From assembly GCA_947380175.1 (NCBI GenBank), contig CANCPZ010000007.1:1-32680 (forward strand): a stretch of DNA of 32,680 bases, in the 5' to 3' direction. The translations under genes and the position numbers were made by a program. The notes under the pieces were generated by a model that saw nothing but the letters and a program-made list of their open reading frames with translations, had not been told where the DNA came from and searched no databases. Below are positions 14,870 to 22,073 of this stretch, piece after piece; position 1 is the stretch's first letter, and every line of letters starts with the position of its first letter. The stretch comes from Bacteroidota bacterium (GTDB taxonomy: Bacteria > Bacteroidota > Bacteroidia > 2-12-FULL-35-15).

Positions 14870-15892
14870 CTATGCCCAGACTTTAGTGCCCTCTGTGCAA
14901 TTTTTGCAAATATCAATTTCGGAACGGGAGCGAAGTAGAGCAGCTCTAAAGTTTTTGTATTTTGTACTTTTCCATAATTCTTTAAATGAGGTAGTTTTTA
15001 AATCGCCCAATTGATGCTTGGCATCTTTGTCAAAACAACAAGGTACAACCAAGCCATCCCAGGTTATAACGGACGAATGCCATAACTTCCAGCAATGGTT
15101 TACCATGTTATTTTTAATGATATATGTGCCATCATTTTGCTTTTTATATCGTGTGTATTTTTCGATTGTTGGTATCAGCGAATTGCCATTTTTGTAATCA
15201 TAAATTTGGGCTGTTTTTAAACGCACTTCATCTACCCCTAATTGTTTTGCTAATTGCTCTATATCCTTTATTTGATGTTCGTTTGGCTTCACTACTAAAA
15301 ATTGAAATATAATGTGAGGTGTTTTAGATTTCAGCTCTTTTTTCCATTTAATAATATTTTGAGTGCCTTCAATTACTTTATTTAAATCGCCACCAATACG
15401 ATATTTTTGATATGTTTCCTGCGTTGTGCCGTCAATCGAAATTATTAATCGATCTAATCCGCTTTCTATTGTTTTTTTTGAATTTACATCATTTAAATAA
15501 TGTGCATTGGTAGATGTTGCAGTGTATATTTTTTTTGATGAAGCATATTTTACCATGTCTAAAAAGTTAGGATTCAGATACGGTTCGCCCTGAAAATAAA
15601 AAATTAGGTAAGAGGTTTTTTTATAAATTTCGTCAATCGTTTTTTCGAAAAAATTATTTTGTAACATCCCTGTTGGGCGAGTAAATTCGCGTTTACCACT
15701 AGGGCATTCGGGGCAACGTAAATTGCAGGAAGTGGTTGGTTCAAAAGTGATGCTGACTGGTAAGCCCCACTGTGTTGGCTTTTTACTGATTTTAGAAATG
15801 TAAAAACTTGATACAACTTGGATAAAATTCATAACTCGTCCAAAATTTAATTTGGATAAAAAGTTTAACCCATCTGTAATCTTTGTATTCAT
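14870..15892 (-). CDS. Radical SAM protein with SPASM domain
   Basis: Predicted S-adenosylmethionine radical enzyme; substrate unknown. The [4Fe-4S] motif is CNLRCPEC (C56, C60, C63). Downstream are the GEP-type motif (FQGEPYLNP), IISIDGTTQETY and a C-terminal SPASM region with C267, C285, C286, C329 and C332 (WDGLVVPCCFD, ICKNCTEG), enough for one auxiliary cluster. Length is 340. Similar Bacteroidota genes are often annotated simply as radical SAM/SPASM proteins, with relatives in lipid, cell-wall or peptide modification. A TAnnTTTG-type element lies 31 bases upstream. It is about 5 kb from the exporter, on the other strand and with housekeeping genes between, so context gives no strong hint. 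Confidence 0.88.
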   Translation of the reverse strand: MNTKITDGLNFLSKLNFGRVMNFIQVVSSFYISKISKKPTQWGLPVSITFEPTTSCNLRCPECPSGKREFTRPTGMLQNNFFEKTIDEIYKKTSYLIFYFQGEPYLNPNFLDMVKYASSKKIYTATSTNAHYLNDVNSKKTIESGLDRLIISIDGTTQETYQKYRIGGDLNKVIEGTQNIIKWKKELKSKTPHIIFQFLVVKPNEHQIKDIEQLAKQLGVDEVRLKTAQIYDYKNGNSLIPTIEKYTRYKKQNDGTYIIKNNMVNHCWKLWHSSVITWDGLVVPCCFDKDAKHQLGDLKTTSFKELWKSTKYKNFRAALLRSRSEIDICKNCTEGTKVWA

Positions 15893-15922
15893 TTTTTATT
15901 CACTTTAAAAATAATTAATATT

Positions 15923-15930
15923 CAAAAATA
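15923..15930 (-). promoter_or_regulatory. Putative -7 element for the radical SAM gene
   Basis: On the minus strand this reads TATTTTTG (TAnnTTTG), 31 bases before the start at 15892. It sits within the T-rich tail of the terminator of the preceding gene. Confidence 0.4.
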
Positions 15931-15935
15931 CTAAA

Positions 15936-15976
15936 AATAAAACGCCTGCTCTTCGATGAAAGACAGGCGTTTTATT
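15936..15976 (-). terminator. Rho-independent terminator after the T9SS cargo gene
   Basis: A perfect 13-bp stem with ACGCCTG/CAGGCGT core (15936-15948 with 15964-15976, 15-base loop) is followed on the minus strand by a T-rich stretch. It lies 18 bases past the 3' end of the minus-strand gene at 15994. A-rich flanks make it potentially bidirectional. Confidence 0.85.
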
Positions 15977-15993
15977 AGAATATTTTTAAAATA

Positions 15994-16917
15994 TTATTTT
16001 GCTATTTCAAATTTCCCTCTATTTATAACTTCTTTCTTTTCGTTTAAAACAGCATATAAATAAATGCCAGGAGCAAAGCCTGTTGTTTGAATATTAGTTG
16101 TGTTGTCAATCATGTTAAATAAACCCATTTTACGACCTGTAACATCACTAACCTCAACAAAGCTAGCTTTTGCTGTGCATTTTAAATTAATGCTATTTGT
16201 AGCTGGATTTGGAAATATTGAAACTGAATTTTTAATTGCATCAATATCATTAGTGCTAACCCAACCATTAAACGAAAAGTCATCTACCCATAATGAACTA
16301 CCTACCTTAGGATTATAAAGACTACTTGACGAACAATAAATTTTCATTGTATCAGGTAAAGCTGTTTGAGTAGTATAGGAATTAGATAAATCAATCGTTT
16401 GCAAAGTCCAAGTGGTGCTATTTGTTAAGGTTTGAAATTTACCTGTAGCCATTGTATCGGCTCTGTTATTTGCAACATTCCATTTTGTTAATTGAACTAA
16501 AACCCAACCTGTATCAATACCCACAGGTGTATATTTTGTTGCAAATGTTATTGTAGCAGGTCGTCCTGTATATGTTGTACCATAAAGTATTTTAGGCGTT
16601 GTGCCACTTAATGATATTGTACCAAGCACCAGTAAACCAAGTTTATTATAACCAACCGAACTTTGCAAAAAAGAAGGAACATCTTGAGTTGTTATTTTAG
16701 CAGCATATGTTCCTGAAAAACTAGCAGATGTTGTATCAACGGTTTTGGCCATAAAAGCACTTGTTAAAAGATTGAAACTAGCCCATCCGATAGGATCTTT
16801 AACCGTAGTTGAGTTTGGTACAAATGCCCAAGACTCGAAACCAAAACTAGGTGCTTGCGCTTTAATAGTTGTATTTGTTATAAAAACTAAAAGAGTAAAA
16901 AGGATAATTTTTTTCAT
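15994..16917 (-). CDS. T9SS type A sorting-domain protein, PCMD-like
   Basis: Secreted or cell-surface protein of 307 residues. It has a signal peptide (MKKIILFTLLVFITNTTIKAQ), a beta-rich middle starting FGFESWAFVPNSTTVKDPIGW and ending SLWVDDFSFNG, which resembles the putative carbohydrate-binding/metabolism (PCMD) fold of Bacteroidota, and a C-terminal T9SS sorting domain (VSIFPNPATNSINLK, then APGIYLYAVLNEKKE). Export through the T9SS with cleavage or anchoring is expected from the family; the ligand is unknown. It is a single-gene unit: a -7 element lies 23 bases upstream and a strong hairpin terminator just downstream. The PCMD label is tentative, the sorting domain is firm. Confidence 0.85.
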   Translation of the reverse strand: MKKIILFTLLVFITNTTIKAQAPSFGFESWAFVPNSTTVKDPIGWASFNLLTSAFMAKTVDTTSASFSGTYAAKITTQDVPSFLQSSVGYNKLGLLVLGTISLSGTTPKILYGTTYTGRPATITFATKYTPVGIDTGWVLVQLTKWNVANNRADTMATGKFQTLTNSTTWTLQTIDLSNSYTTQTALPDTMKIYCSSSSLYNPKVGSSLWVDDFSFNGWVSTNDIDAIKNSVSIFPNPATNSINLKCTAKASFVEVSDVTGRKMGLFNMIDNTTNIQTTGFAPGIYLYAVLNEKKEVINRGKFEIAK

Positions 16918-16939
16918 TTTATTTATTTTATGATACTAA

Positions 16940-16947
16940 CAAATATA
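16940..16947 (-). promoter_or_regulatory. Putative -7 element for the T9SS cargo gene
   Basis: The minus strand reads TATATTTG, 23 bases upstream of the ATG at 16917. The M16 gene has the same octamer at the same distance. Confidence 0.5.
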
Positions 16948-16978
16948 ATACTTAAATGATATTCTTAAAAATAAAACC

Positions 16979-17001
16979 CTTCGAAATTTTAGATTTCGAA
17001 G
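16979..17001 (-). terminator. Rho-independent terminator after the MsbA-like gene
   Basis: An 8-bp stem CTTCGAAA/TTTCGAAG with a 7-base loop is followed on the minus strand by GGGTTTTATTTTT. It lies 35 bases beyond the stop of the ABC exporter gene. Confidence 0.7.
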
Positions 17002-17035
17002 CGCTTAATTCAATCTGTTTTTTTGTGAAATTTAT

Positions 17036-18880
17036 TTATACAAACGATTGCATCTCGTGCAATTTATGATAAATGCCATTGGTAGCAAGCAGTTGCGTAT
17101 GCGTGCCACGTTCTATCAATTCGCCTTTTTGCATTACAATAATTTCATCTGCATGTTGTATGGTTGATAAACGGTGCGCAATTACAATAGATGTACGGTT
17201 TTTCATTAATTTATTTAGAGCATCTTGAACCAATCGTTCGCTCTCTGTATCAAGAGCAGAGGTAGCTTCATCTAAAATTAAAATTGGTGGGTTTTTTAAT
17301 ACTGCCCGTGCAATGCTTATTCGCTGGCGTTGCCCGCCCGACATTTTGCTTCCTCTATCTCCAATGTTGGTATGGTAACCATTAGGCATTAATACAATAA
17401 AATCATGTGCATTAGCAATTTTTGCAGCTTCAATAACTTGCTGTTCGGTTACATTTTCAATACCAAATGCTATGTTGTTGTATACGGAATCATTAAATAA
17501 AATAGATTCTTGGGTTACAATACCCATTAATGATCTGATGTCTTTTAGTTTTGCCGTTTTAATAGCAACTCCATCAATTAATATTTCACCTTTTGTAGCA
17601 TCGTAAAAGCGAGGCAACATATCTGCCAATGTTGTTTTTCCAGATCCAGATTGCCCAACTAATGCAATGGTTTTCCCTTTTTCAATTTTTAAATTGATAT
17701 TATTTAATACCCAACCAATTTCTCCTTCGCGATAAGCAAAGGAAACATTTTTGTATTCAATTTCTTTTTCAAATTTTGTAATATTAACTGGATTAATAGC
17801 ATCTTTAATAGTAACATCGGCATCAATAATTTTATCAATGCGTTCCGCTGATGCTAAACCTTTTTGAACACTATAATACGCGGTTGTAAAAGATTTAGCT
17901 GGAGTTAATAATTGCGAAAATAAAGCTAGGTAAGTTATAAAAACAGTGCCATCCATAGTATGGTCGTTGATAACCATTTTGCCTCCAAAATAAAGTATAA
18001 CTACCAAAACGGTTGTTCCTAAAAATTCGCTCATGGGGGATGCTAAATCGGCTTTACGATACATTTTAATACTGATGTCGGTGTACTGTTGATTTTCGTT
18101 TTTGAATTTATCACTCACATGTTTTTCCGCATTAAATCCTTTTATAATGCGCAATCCACCTAAGGTTTCTTCCATCATGGAAAGTAAAATTCCCATTTTA
18201 ACTTTTCCTTTTGAAGAGGAGCGTCGTAAACTTTTTCCAATGATGGCAATTAATCCGGCCGAAATTGGTAATAATATAAATGCAATAAGTGTTAATGTTG
18301 GACTCATAAAAACCATCATTACTAAAAAGATAACAATGTTTAATGGTTCACGAAAAATCATTTCGAGCGATTGCATGATGCTCCATTCTATTTCTTGAAC
18401 ATCAACTGTCATGCGGCTTATAATGTCTCCTTTGCGTTCTTCTGAATAATACGATAAAGGCAATTCAAGTGTTTTATTAAATATTTTATTACGCATATCG
18501 CGTACCACGTAATTTCGTATTGGCGCTAAAAAATACATTGCCAAGTAACGGAATAGATTTTTTATGAAAATGGATGAAATAGTAAATAAACAAATACCAA
18601 TTAATACATAAAGTTTTCCATTATCCATGGCGCTTTTTGCCAAGGTATAATTTAAAAAATCCATTAGGCTATTGGTTGTAAAATGCAAATCAGGTTTAAT
18701 ACCATTTCCAATTATTTCTAATTCTTTAGAATCACCAGAGAATAATATTTTTAAAAACGGTAATAACATGATGATTGAAAACAATGAAAAAATAACGGAT
18801 AAAATATTGAAAATAATATTCCAAATAGCATATCGCCAATATCCTTTTACATATCGTAGAACTCCGAAAAATTTTTTCAT
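17036..18880 (-). CDS. MsbA-like ABC exporter (fused permease/ATPase)
   Basis: Half-transporter of 614 residues, probably a homodimer in the inner membrane; the closest well-known relatives are MsbA-type lipid/LPS-core flippases. The membrane domain (about 15-345) has six likely helices and the coupling segment LPLSYYSEERKGDIISRMT. The ATPase domain has Walker A GQSGSGKTT (409-417), Q-loop QESILF, signature MSGGQ (513-517), Walker B ILILDE (533-538) and VIAHRLST. Unlike the two NHLP ABC proteins there is no N-terminal peptidase-like domain. It stands alone between its own -7 element and a terminator, divergent from rbfA, so it is not part of the exporter operon. Lipid A transport is inferred from family, not shown. 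Confidence 0.85.
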   Translation of the reverse strand: MKKFFGVLRYVKGYWRYAIWNIIFNILSVIFSLFSIIMLLPFLKILFSGDSKELEIIGNGIKPDLHFTTNSLMDFLNYTLAKSAMDNGKLYVLIGICLFTISSIFIKNLFRYLAMYFLAPIRNYVVRDMRNKIFNKTLELPLSYYSEERKGDIISRMTVDVQEIEWSIMQSLEMIFREPLNIVIFLVMMVFMSPTLTLIAFILLPISAGLIAIIGKSLRRSSSKGKVKMGILLSMMEETLGGLRIIKGFNAEKHVSDKFKNENQQYTDISIKMYRKADLASPMSEFLGTTVLVVILYFGGKMVINDHTMDGTVFITYLALFSQLLTPAKSFTTAYYSVQKGLASAERIDKIIDADVTIKDAINPVNITKFEKEIEYKNVSFAYREGEIGWVLNNINLKIEKGKTIALVGQSGSGKTTLADMLPRFYDATKGEILIDGVAIKTAKLKDIRSLMGIVTQESILFNDSVYNNIAFGIENVTEQQVIEAAKIANAHDFIVLMPNGYHTNIGDRGSKMSGGQRQRISIARAVLKNPPILILDEATSALDTESERLVQDALNKLMKNRTSIVIAHRLSTIQHADEIIVMQKGELIERGTHTQLLATNGIYHKLHEMQSFV

Positions 18881-18908
18881 TTGCAGTTAAAAATAAACAT
18901 ATAATGCG

Positions 18909-18916
18909 CAAATATA
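18909..18916 (-). promoter_or_regulatory. Putative -7 element for the MsbA-like gene
   Basis: TATATTTG on the minus strand, 29 bases before the ATG at 18880. It is paired with a plus-strand -7 element for rbfA only 22 bases away, making a compact divergent promoter. Confidence 0.5.
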
Positions 18917-18938
18917 CAGTTTGTAGCTGTTAATTTGT

Positions 18939-18946
18939 TAAATTTG
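18939..18946 (+). promoter_or_regulatory. Putative -7 element for rbfA
   Basis: TAAATTTG matches TAnnTTTG, 41 bases before the rbfA ATG. A TTTG at 18920-18923 could be the -33 element, although the 15-base spacing is short. Confidence 0.5.
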
Positions 18947-18986
18947 AGGCTACTTAACAGGTAAATTTTGTCATAAAAAAAATTAA

Positions 18987-19325
18987 ATGGATTCAACACG
19001 TCAGTTAAAAGTATCGAGATTAATTCAAAAGGAGCTTGGTGAAATATTTCAACGGGAAACACGCTTGTTATTTGGTAATGCATTAATTACTGTAACTCAG
19101 GTGCGCGTAAGTGCCGATTTAAGTGTTGCTAAAGTGTATGTGAGTTTATTTAATTGCACGGATACAAAAGTTTTATTAAAATTAATCCAAGAACATACTA
19201 AAGATGTTCGAATGAAATTGTCGGAACGAATAAAAAAACAGGTACGTATTATTCCGAATTTGGTATTTTTTCAGGATGATTCTTTGGATTATGCCATGCG
19301 AATTGATGAGCTACTTAAAAAGTAA
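18987..19325 (+). CDS. rbfA: 30S ribosome-binding factor A
   Basis: Cytoplasmic KH-type protein that helps 16S rRNA 5'-end maturation and 30S assembly, notably in the cold. The 112-residue product has the family pattern: TRQLKVSRLIQKELGEIF at the N-terminus, then ITVTQVRVSADLSVAKVYVS, and a C-terminal VRIIPNLVFFQDDSLDYAMRI. It starts at ATG 18987 with its own -7 element. It is followed after 92 bases by the Lol-type permease on the same strand, a pairing I recall as common in Bacteroidota. Confidence 0.93.
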   Translation: MDSTRQLKVSRLIQKELGEIFQRETRLLFGNALITVTQVRVSADLSVAKVYVSLFNCTDTKVLLKLIQEHTKDVRMKLSERIKKQVRIIPNLVFFQDDSLDYAMRIDELLKK

Positions 19326-19417
19326 AATGCTGATTTAAATATCTGCTTATGTGAGAATTTAAAAATGTTCTTCAGATTTTCAAGTAACCAAAATCAACCA
19401 ACAACAATCAACTAAAA

Positions 19418-20635
19418 TTGAATTTTCCTTTTTTTATAGCTAAACGGTATTTAATTTCCAAAAAGTCTCATAATGCTATTAATATCATTTCTGGTATTTC
19501 TGTTGCCGGAATTTGCATTGGCACAATGGCTTTGGTGATAGTGCTTTCGGCATTTAATGGTTTGTCCGATTTGGTGCAATCTTTTTATAATTCGTTTGAT
19601 GCTGAATTACAAATTACAGCTAAACATGGAAAAACATTTGATTCGAATTTACCTGAAATTCAAAGGCTGAAAAAAATAAATAACATTGTTTATTTTACCG
19701 AAGTGATGGAAGGTAATGCGTTATTAAAATTTAATGATCAGCAATGTATTGCAACAATAAAAGGTGTTAGTAGCGAGTTCGTAAAAATGAGTCACTTTGA
19801 TTCTGTCGTTTATGAAGGATCATTTAATATTTCGAAAAACAACATTGTAATTGGAAAAGGGGTAAGTTACATTTTGCAAACAGGGCCAAACGATAAATTT
19901 AATCCTATTTCAATATATGCTCCAAAACGTAATAATATCAATACTCTTAATCCCGAAGATGGATTAAATGAATCGAAGTCTTACCCTTCTGGAATATTTT
20001 CGATCAATGAAGAGTTTGATAATTATGTAATCATGAATGTGGATAAAGCCCGCGAATTACTTGATTACCCCAACGCAGTAACGTCTATTGAGTTGGGTGT
20101 AAGTAAAGGTAGAAGTGTAGACGAAGTGCAGCACCTAATTACTGATGCTATTGGCGATAAATTTGAAATAAAAAATCGCGAACAGCAAAATGCCATGTTT
20201 TACAAAACGTTGAAAACAGAAAAATTGTGGACCTTTATCATCTTAATATTTATACTTGTTATAGCTACATTTAGTGTTATTGGTTCGCTAGCCATGTTAA
20301 TCATCGAAAAGAAAAAGGATATTGGTATTATGCATAATATGGGTGCTGATATTAAACGTATTCAAAAAATATTTTTAATGGAAGGTATGTTAATTACTAT
20401 AATTGGAGTAGGGGTAGGATTGATTTTAGGTGCAGTTATTTGCTGGTTGCAAATGAGGTTTTCTCTGGTGAAAATATCTGCAGATATAGATGCACCAGCA
20501 TATCCCGTTAATATGATAGCATCCGACTTTGTTAAGATTATAGCTGTTGTTTTATTGATAGGTTTTTTTGCTGCCTGGTACCCAGTAAGTGTTTTTACAA
20601 AAAAACATTTGAAATATAATAGCTTTGTTAAGTAG
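19418..20635 (+). CDS. LolC/LolE-like lipoprotein-releasing permease (FtsX family)
   Basis: Inner-membrane subunit of the ABC system that releases lipoproteins for outer-membrane delivery. The 405-residue product begins FFIAKRYLISKKSHNAINIISG with the first helix at about 20-45. A large periplasmic domain follows, then three C-terminal helices (FIILIFILVIATFSVIGS, the ITIIGVGVGLILGAVI segment, and IIAVVLLIGFFAAWYP). The cytoplasmic KKKDIGIMHNMGA loop is typical of Lol/MacB permeases. It uses TTG 19418, because the conserved N-terminus begins exactly there and no ATG is available. Only one permease gene and no LolD ATPase are seen here, consistent with a single LolC/E-type subunit with the ATPase encoded elsewhere. 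Confidence 0.87.
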   Translation: MNFPFFIAKRYLISKKSHNAINIISGISVAGICIGTMALVIVLSAFNGLSDLVQSFYNSFDAELQITAKHGKTFDSNLPEIQRLKKINNIVYFTEVMEGNALLKFNDQQCIATIKGVSSEFVKMSHFDSVVYEGSFNISKNNIVIGKGVSYILQTGPNDKFNPISIYAPKRNNINTLNPEDGLNESKSYPSGIFSINEEFDNYVIMNVDKARELLDYPNAVTSIELGVSKGRSVDEVQHLITDAIGDKFEIKNREQQNAMFYKTLKTEKLWTFIILIFILVIATFSVIGSLAMLIIEKKKDIGIMHNMGADIKRIQKIFLMEGMLITIIGVGVGLILGAVICWLQMRFSLVKISADIDAPAYPVNMIASDFVKIIAVVLLIGFFAAWYPVSVFTKKHLKYNSFVK

Positions 20636-20780
20636 TTTAATTTTCTTGTTTCTGTATTCTTTGTATTCAATGTTTTTTTAAAACATAAAACATCTTTTTC
20701 TTTCTCAAATAAATATCCTCGCTCACTTTCAATTTCTTTATAATTTGAAAAGACTTTTTTATTACTCTTAAAACGAAATA

Positions 20781-21338
20781 TTAACCCTTTTTTACAAATT
20801 TTGTAAGTATTACAATTGTTTGTTCATTAATCTTGCCTTCTATTTGTTCGGCATTATCACTTACCAATTTAATTTTTTTAACAACTGTCCCTTTCGAAGC
20901 TGTAAAATTTGTTCCTTTTACATTTAAGGCTTGTGTAAGAACTACATTATCGCCAGTTTCAAGAATATTTCCGTACGCATCCTTATGCACATCGGGCACT
21001 TCAAAAGCGCTTAAAGCCCACTGAATAGTATTTTCATCTAAATCAACAGAGCTAATCAAATCGCTTGACCAGGATTCTTCTTTAAATTGATGAAGCAATC
21101 TATAACTCAAAGCCTTTACGCTATCAAATGGACTCCAAATACTGCCTTCTAAACAACGCCAGTGAAATGCTGAATTTGAATCCCCCATTGCATTTATACA
21201 GGTTTCGCAAACTGCAACCTGGTTGTCTATCGAATCATCACTTTTTGGACTCACAGTATATTCAGTAGTTGCAATTTCGGTATTGCATAACTCGCACAAA
21301 TCTTGATTTCTTTCTTTTAATTGTTGGCTAATTGACAT
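20781..21338 (-). CDS. PhnA/YjdM-like zinc-ribbon protein
   Basis: Cytoplasmic protein of unclear role; the family was once named alkylphosphonate utilisation PhnA but is not required for C-P lyase. The 185-residue product has an N-terminal zinc-ribbon with C15/C18 (CELC) and C44/C47 (CETC) plus C62. The C-terminal PhnA beta-domain starts near VHKDAYGNILETGDNVVL and contains VKGTNFTASKGTVVKKIKL. The helical linker (WSPFDSVKALSYRLL) between them makes this the longer Bacteroidota form. It is convergent with the Lol-type gene and has a -7-like element 58 bases upstream. Confidence 0.88.
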   Translation of the reverse strand: MSISQQLKERNQDLCELCNTEIATTEYTVSPKSDDSIDNQVAVCETCINAMGDSNSAFHWRCLEGSIWSPFDSVKALSYRLLHQFKEESWSSDLISSVDLDENTIQWALSAFEVPDVHKDAYGNILETGDNVVLTQALNVKGTNFTASKGTVVKKIKLVSDNAEQIEGKINEQTIVILTKFVKKG

Positions 21339-21395
21339 AATTAATTTGAATTTATAATTTAATAGTGGTAAAGATTAGAGGTGAATACTTTTAAA

Positions 21396-21403
21396 CAAAA
21401 GTA
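21396..21403 (-). promoter_or_regulatory. Putative -7 element for the PhnA-like gene
   Basis: The minus strand reads TACTTTTG (TAnnTTTG), 58 bases before the ATG at 21338; the 5' leader would be about 50 bases. Confidence 0.35.
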
Positions 21404-21507
21404 TAAGATATTTTATAGAATTTTTTTTAAAATTAACTTAATTAACAGTATTTTTTAAATTGGTATGCTAATTAATTTTTTTTATTTTAAATAATCTTCA
21501 ACTCAAT

Positions 21508-21543
21508 AAAAAAAGTGTTCAGTTTTAAATTGAGCACTTTTTT
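21508..21543 (-). terminator. Rho-independent terminator after the PepSY-like gene
   Basis: A 13-14 bp stem with an AGTGTTCA/TGAGCACT core (one G-T pair) and a 9-base loop, ending in seven Ts on the minus strand, lies 14 bases after the stop at 21557. It closes the TonB-receptor/PepSY unit. Confidence 0.85.
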
Positions 21544-21556
21544 ATTGTAAATAAAA

Positions 21557-22009
21557 TTATTTTTTATCATCGTTGTCTTTTGCTTCAACCACTTTTTTGA
21601 CAAAAGCTCCAGAAGCATCAAAAATATAATCAGCATCGTCAATTTCTGCTTCAAATGTTACTTTCCCTTCAGCATCAGTTATTTTAGAAGCTTCGTTTAT
21701 TTTTTTATCTAACAGGTTTTTTTTACAATAATCAGAGACACTTTTTGGTAACTCACTTAAAGCAATTTCAGATTCTGTTTCAGTAATGTTTCCATTTACA
21801 TCCATCAATACCGATGTTTCTACTTTATTTAAATCAAATTCTGCTTCATATTTTCCATTTTCCATTTCCCACTTAGCTGCTTTAATTGCTGGGTATTTTT
21901 TTGCAAATGCAGCTTTAACTCTTGCTGGCACTTCCGATTCTTTCATTTTTTGAGCGTTGGCTGTGATTGCTATTAATCCGATTGCCAAAAAGAAAATTAT
22001 TTTTTTCAT
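21557..22009 (-). CDS. PepSY-like (DUF2874) periplasmic protein
   Basis: Exported 150-residue protein with signal peptide MKKIIFFLAIGLIAITANAQ. The mature part has two repeats of the PepSY-like pattern: VPARVKAAFAKKYPAIKAAKWEMENGKYEAEF and, less exactly, LPKSVSDYCKKNL..ASKITDAEGKVTFEAEI. The first carries the hallmark KYP..KWE..NGKYEAEF spacing. The C-terminus is highly charged (AKDNDDKK). Related small Bacteroidota proteins are called PepSY-like or beta-lactamase-inhibitor-like, but none has a firm function that I know. It begins 64 bases after the stop of the TonB-dependent receptor on the same strand, with no clear promoter between, and a terminator follows, so the two probably form one operon. 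Confidence 0.85.
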   Translation of the reverse strand: MKKIIFFLAIGLIAITANAQKMKESEVPARVKAAFAKKYPAIKAAKWEMENGKYEAEFDLNKVETSVLMDVNGNITETESEIALSELPKSVSDYCKKNLLDKKINEASKITDAEGKVTFEAEIDDADYIFDASGAFVKKVVEAKDNDDKK

Positions 22010-22073
22010 GGTTCTGTTTTTTGGTTTTAAATTATTACTTAAATATAAAATTTAATTCTGTTTAAAATAGTCA

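Noticed and set aside
14870-15892. Radical SAM/SPASM gene as the maturation enzyme for cargo of the NHLP exporter
   Set aside because: It lies about 5 kb away on the opposite strand, with lnt, lpdA and hemH between, and has its own promoter-like element. No precursor peptide is next to it.
19385-19415. CAA-rich stretch before the Lol permease as a repeat or regulatory site
   Set aside because: It is irregular low-complexity sequence with no fixed unit or dyad.
20670-20686. Hairpin ATGTTTT-TTT-AAAACAT as terminator between the Lol permease and PhnA-like genes
   Set aside because: The stem is only 7 bp with one G-C pair and no clear T-run; not reliable in AT-rich DNA.
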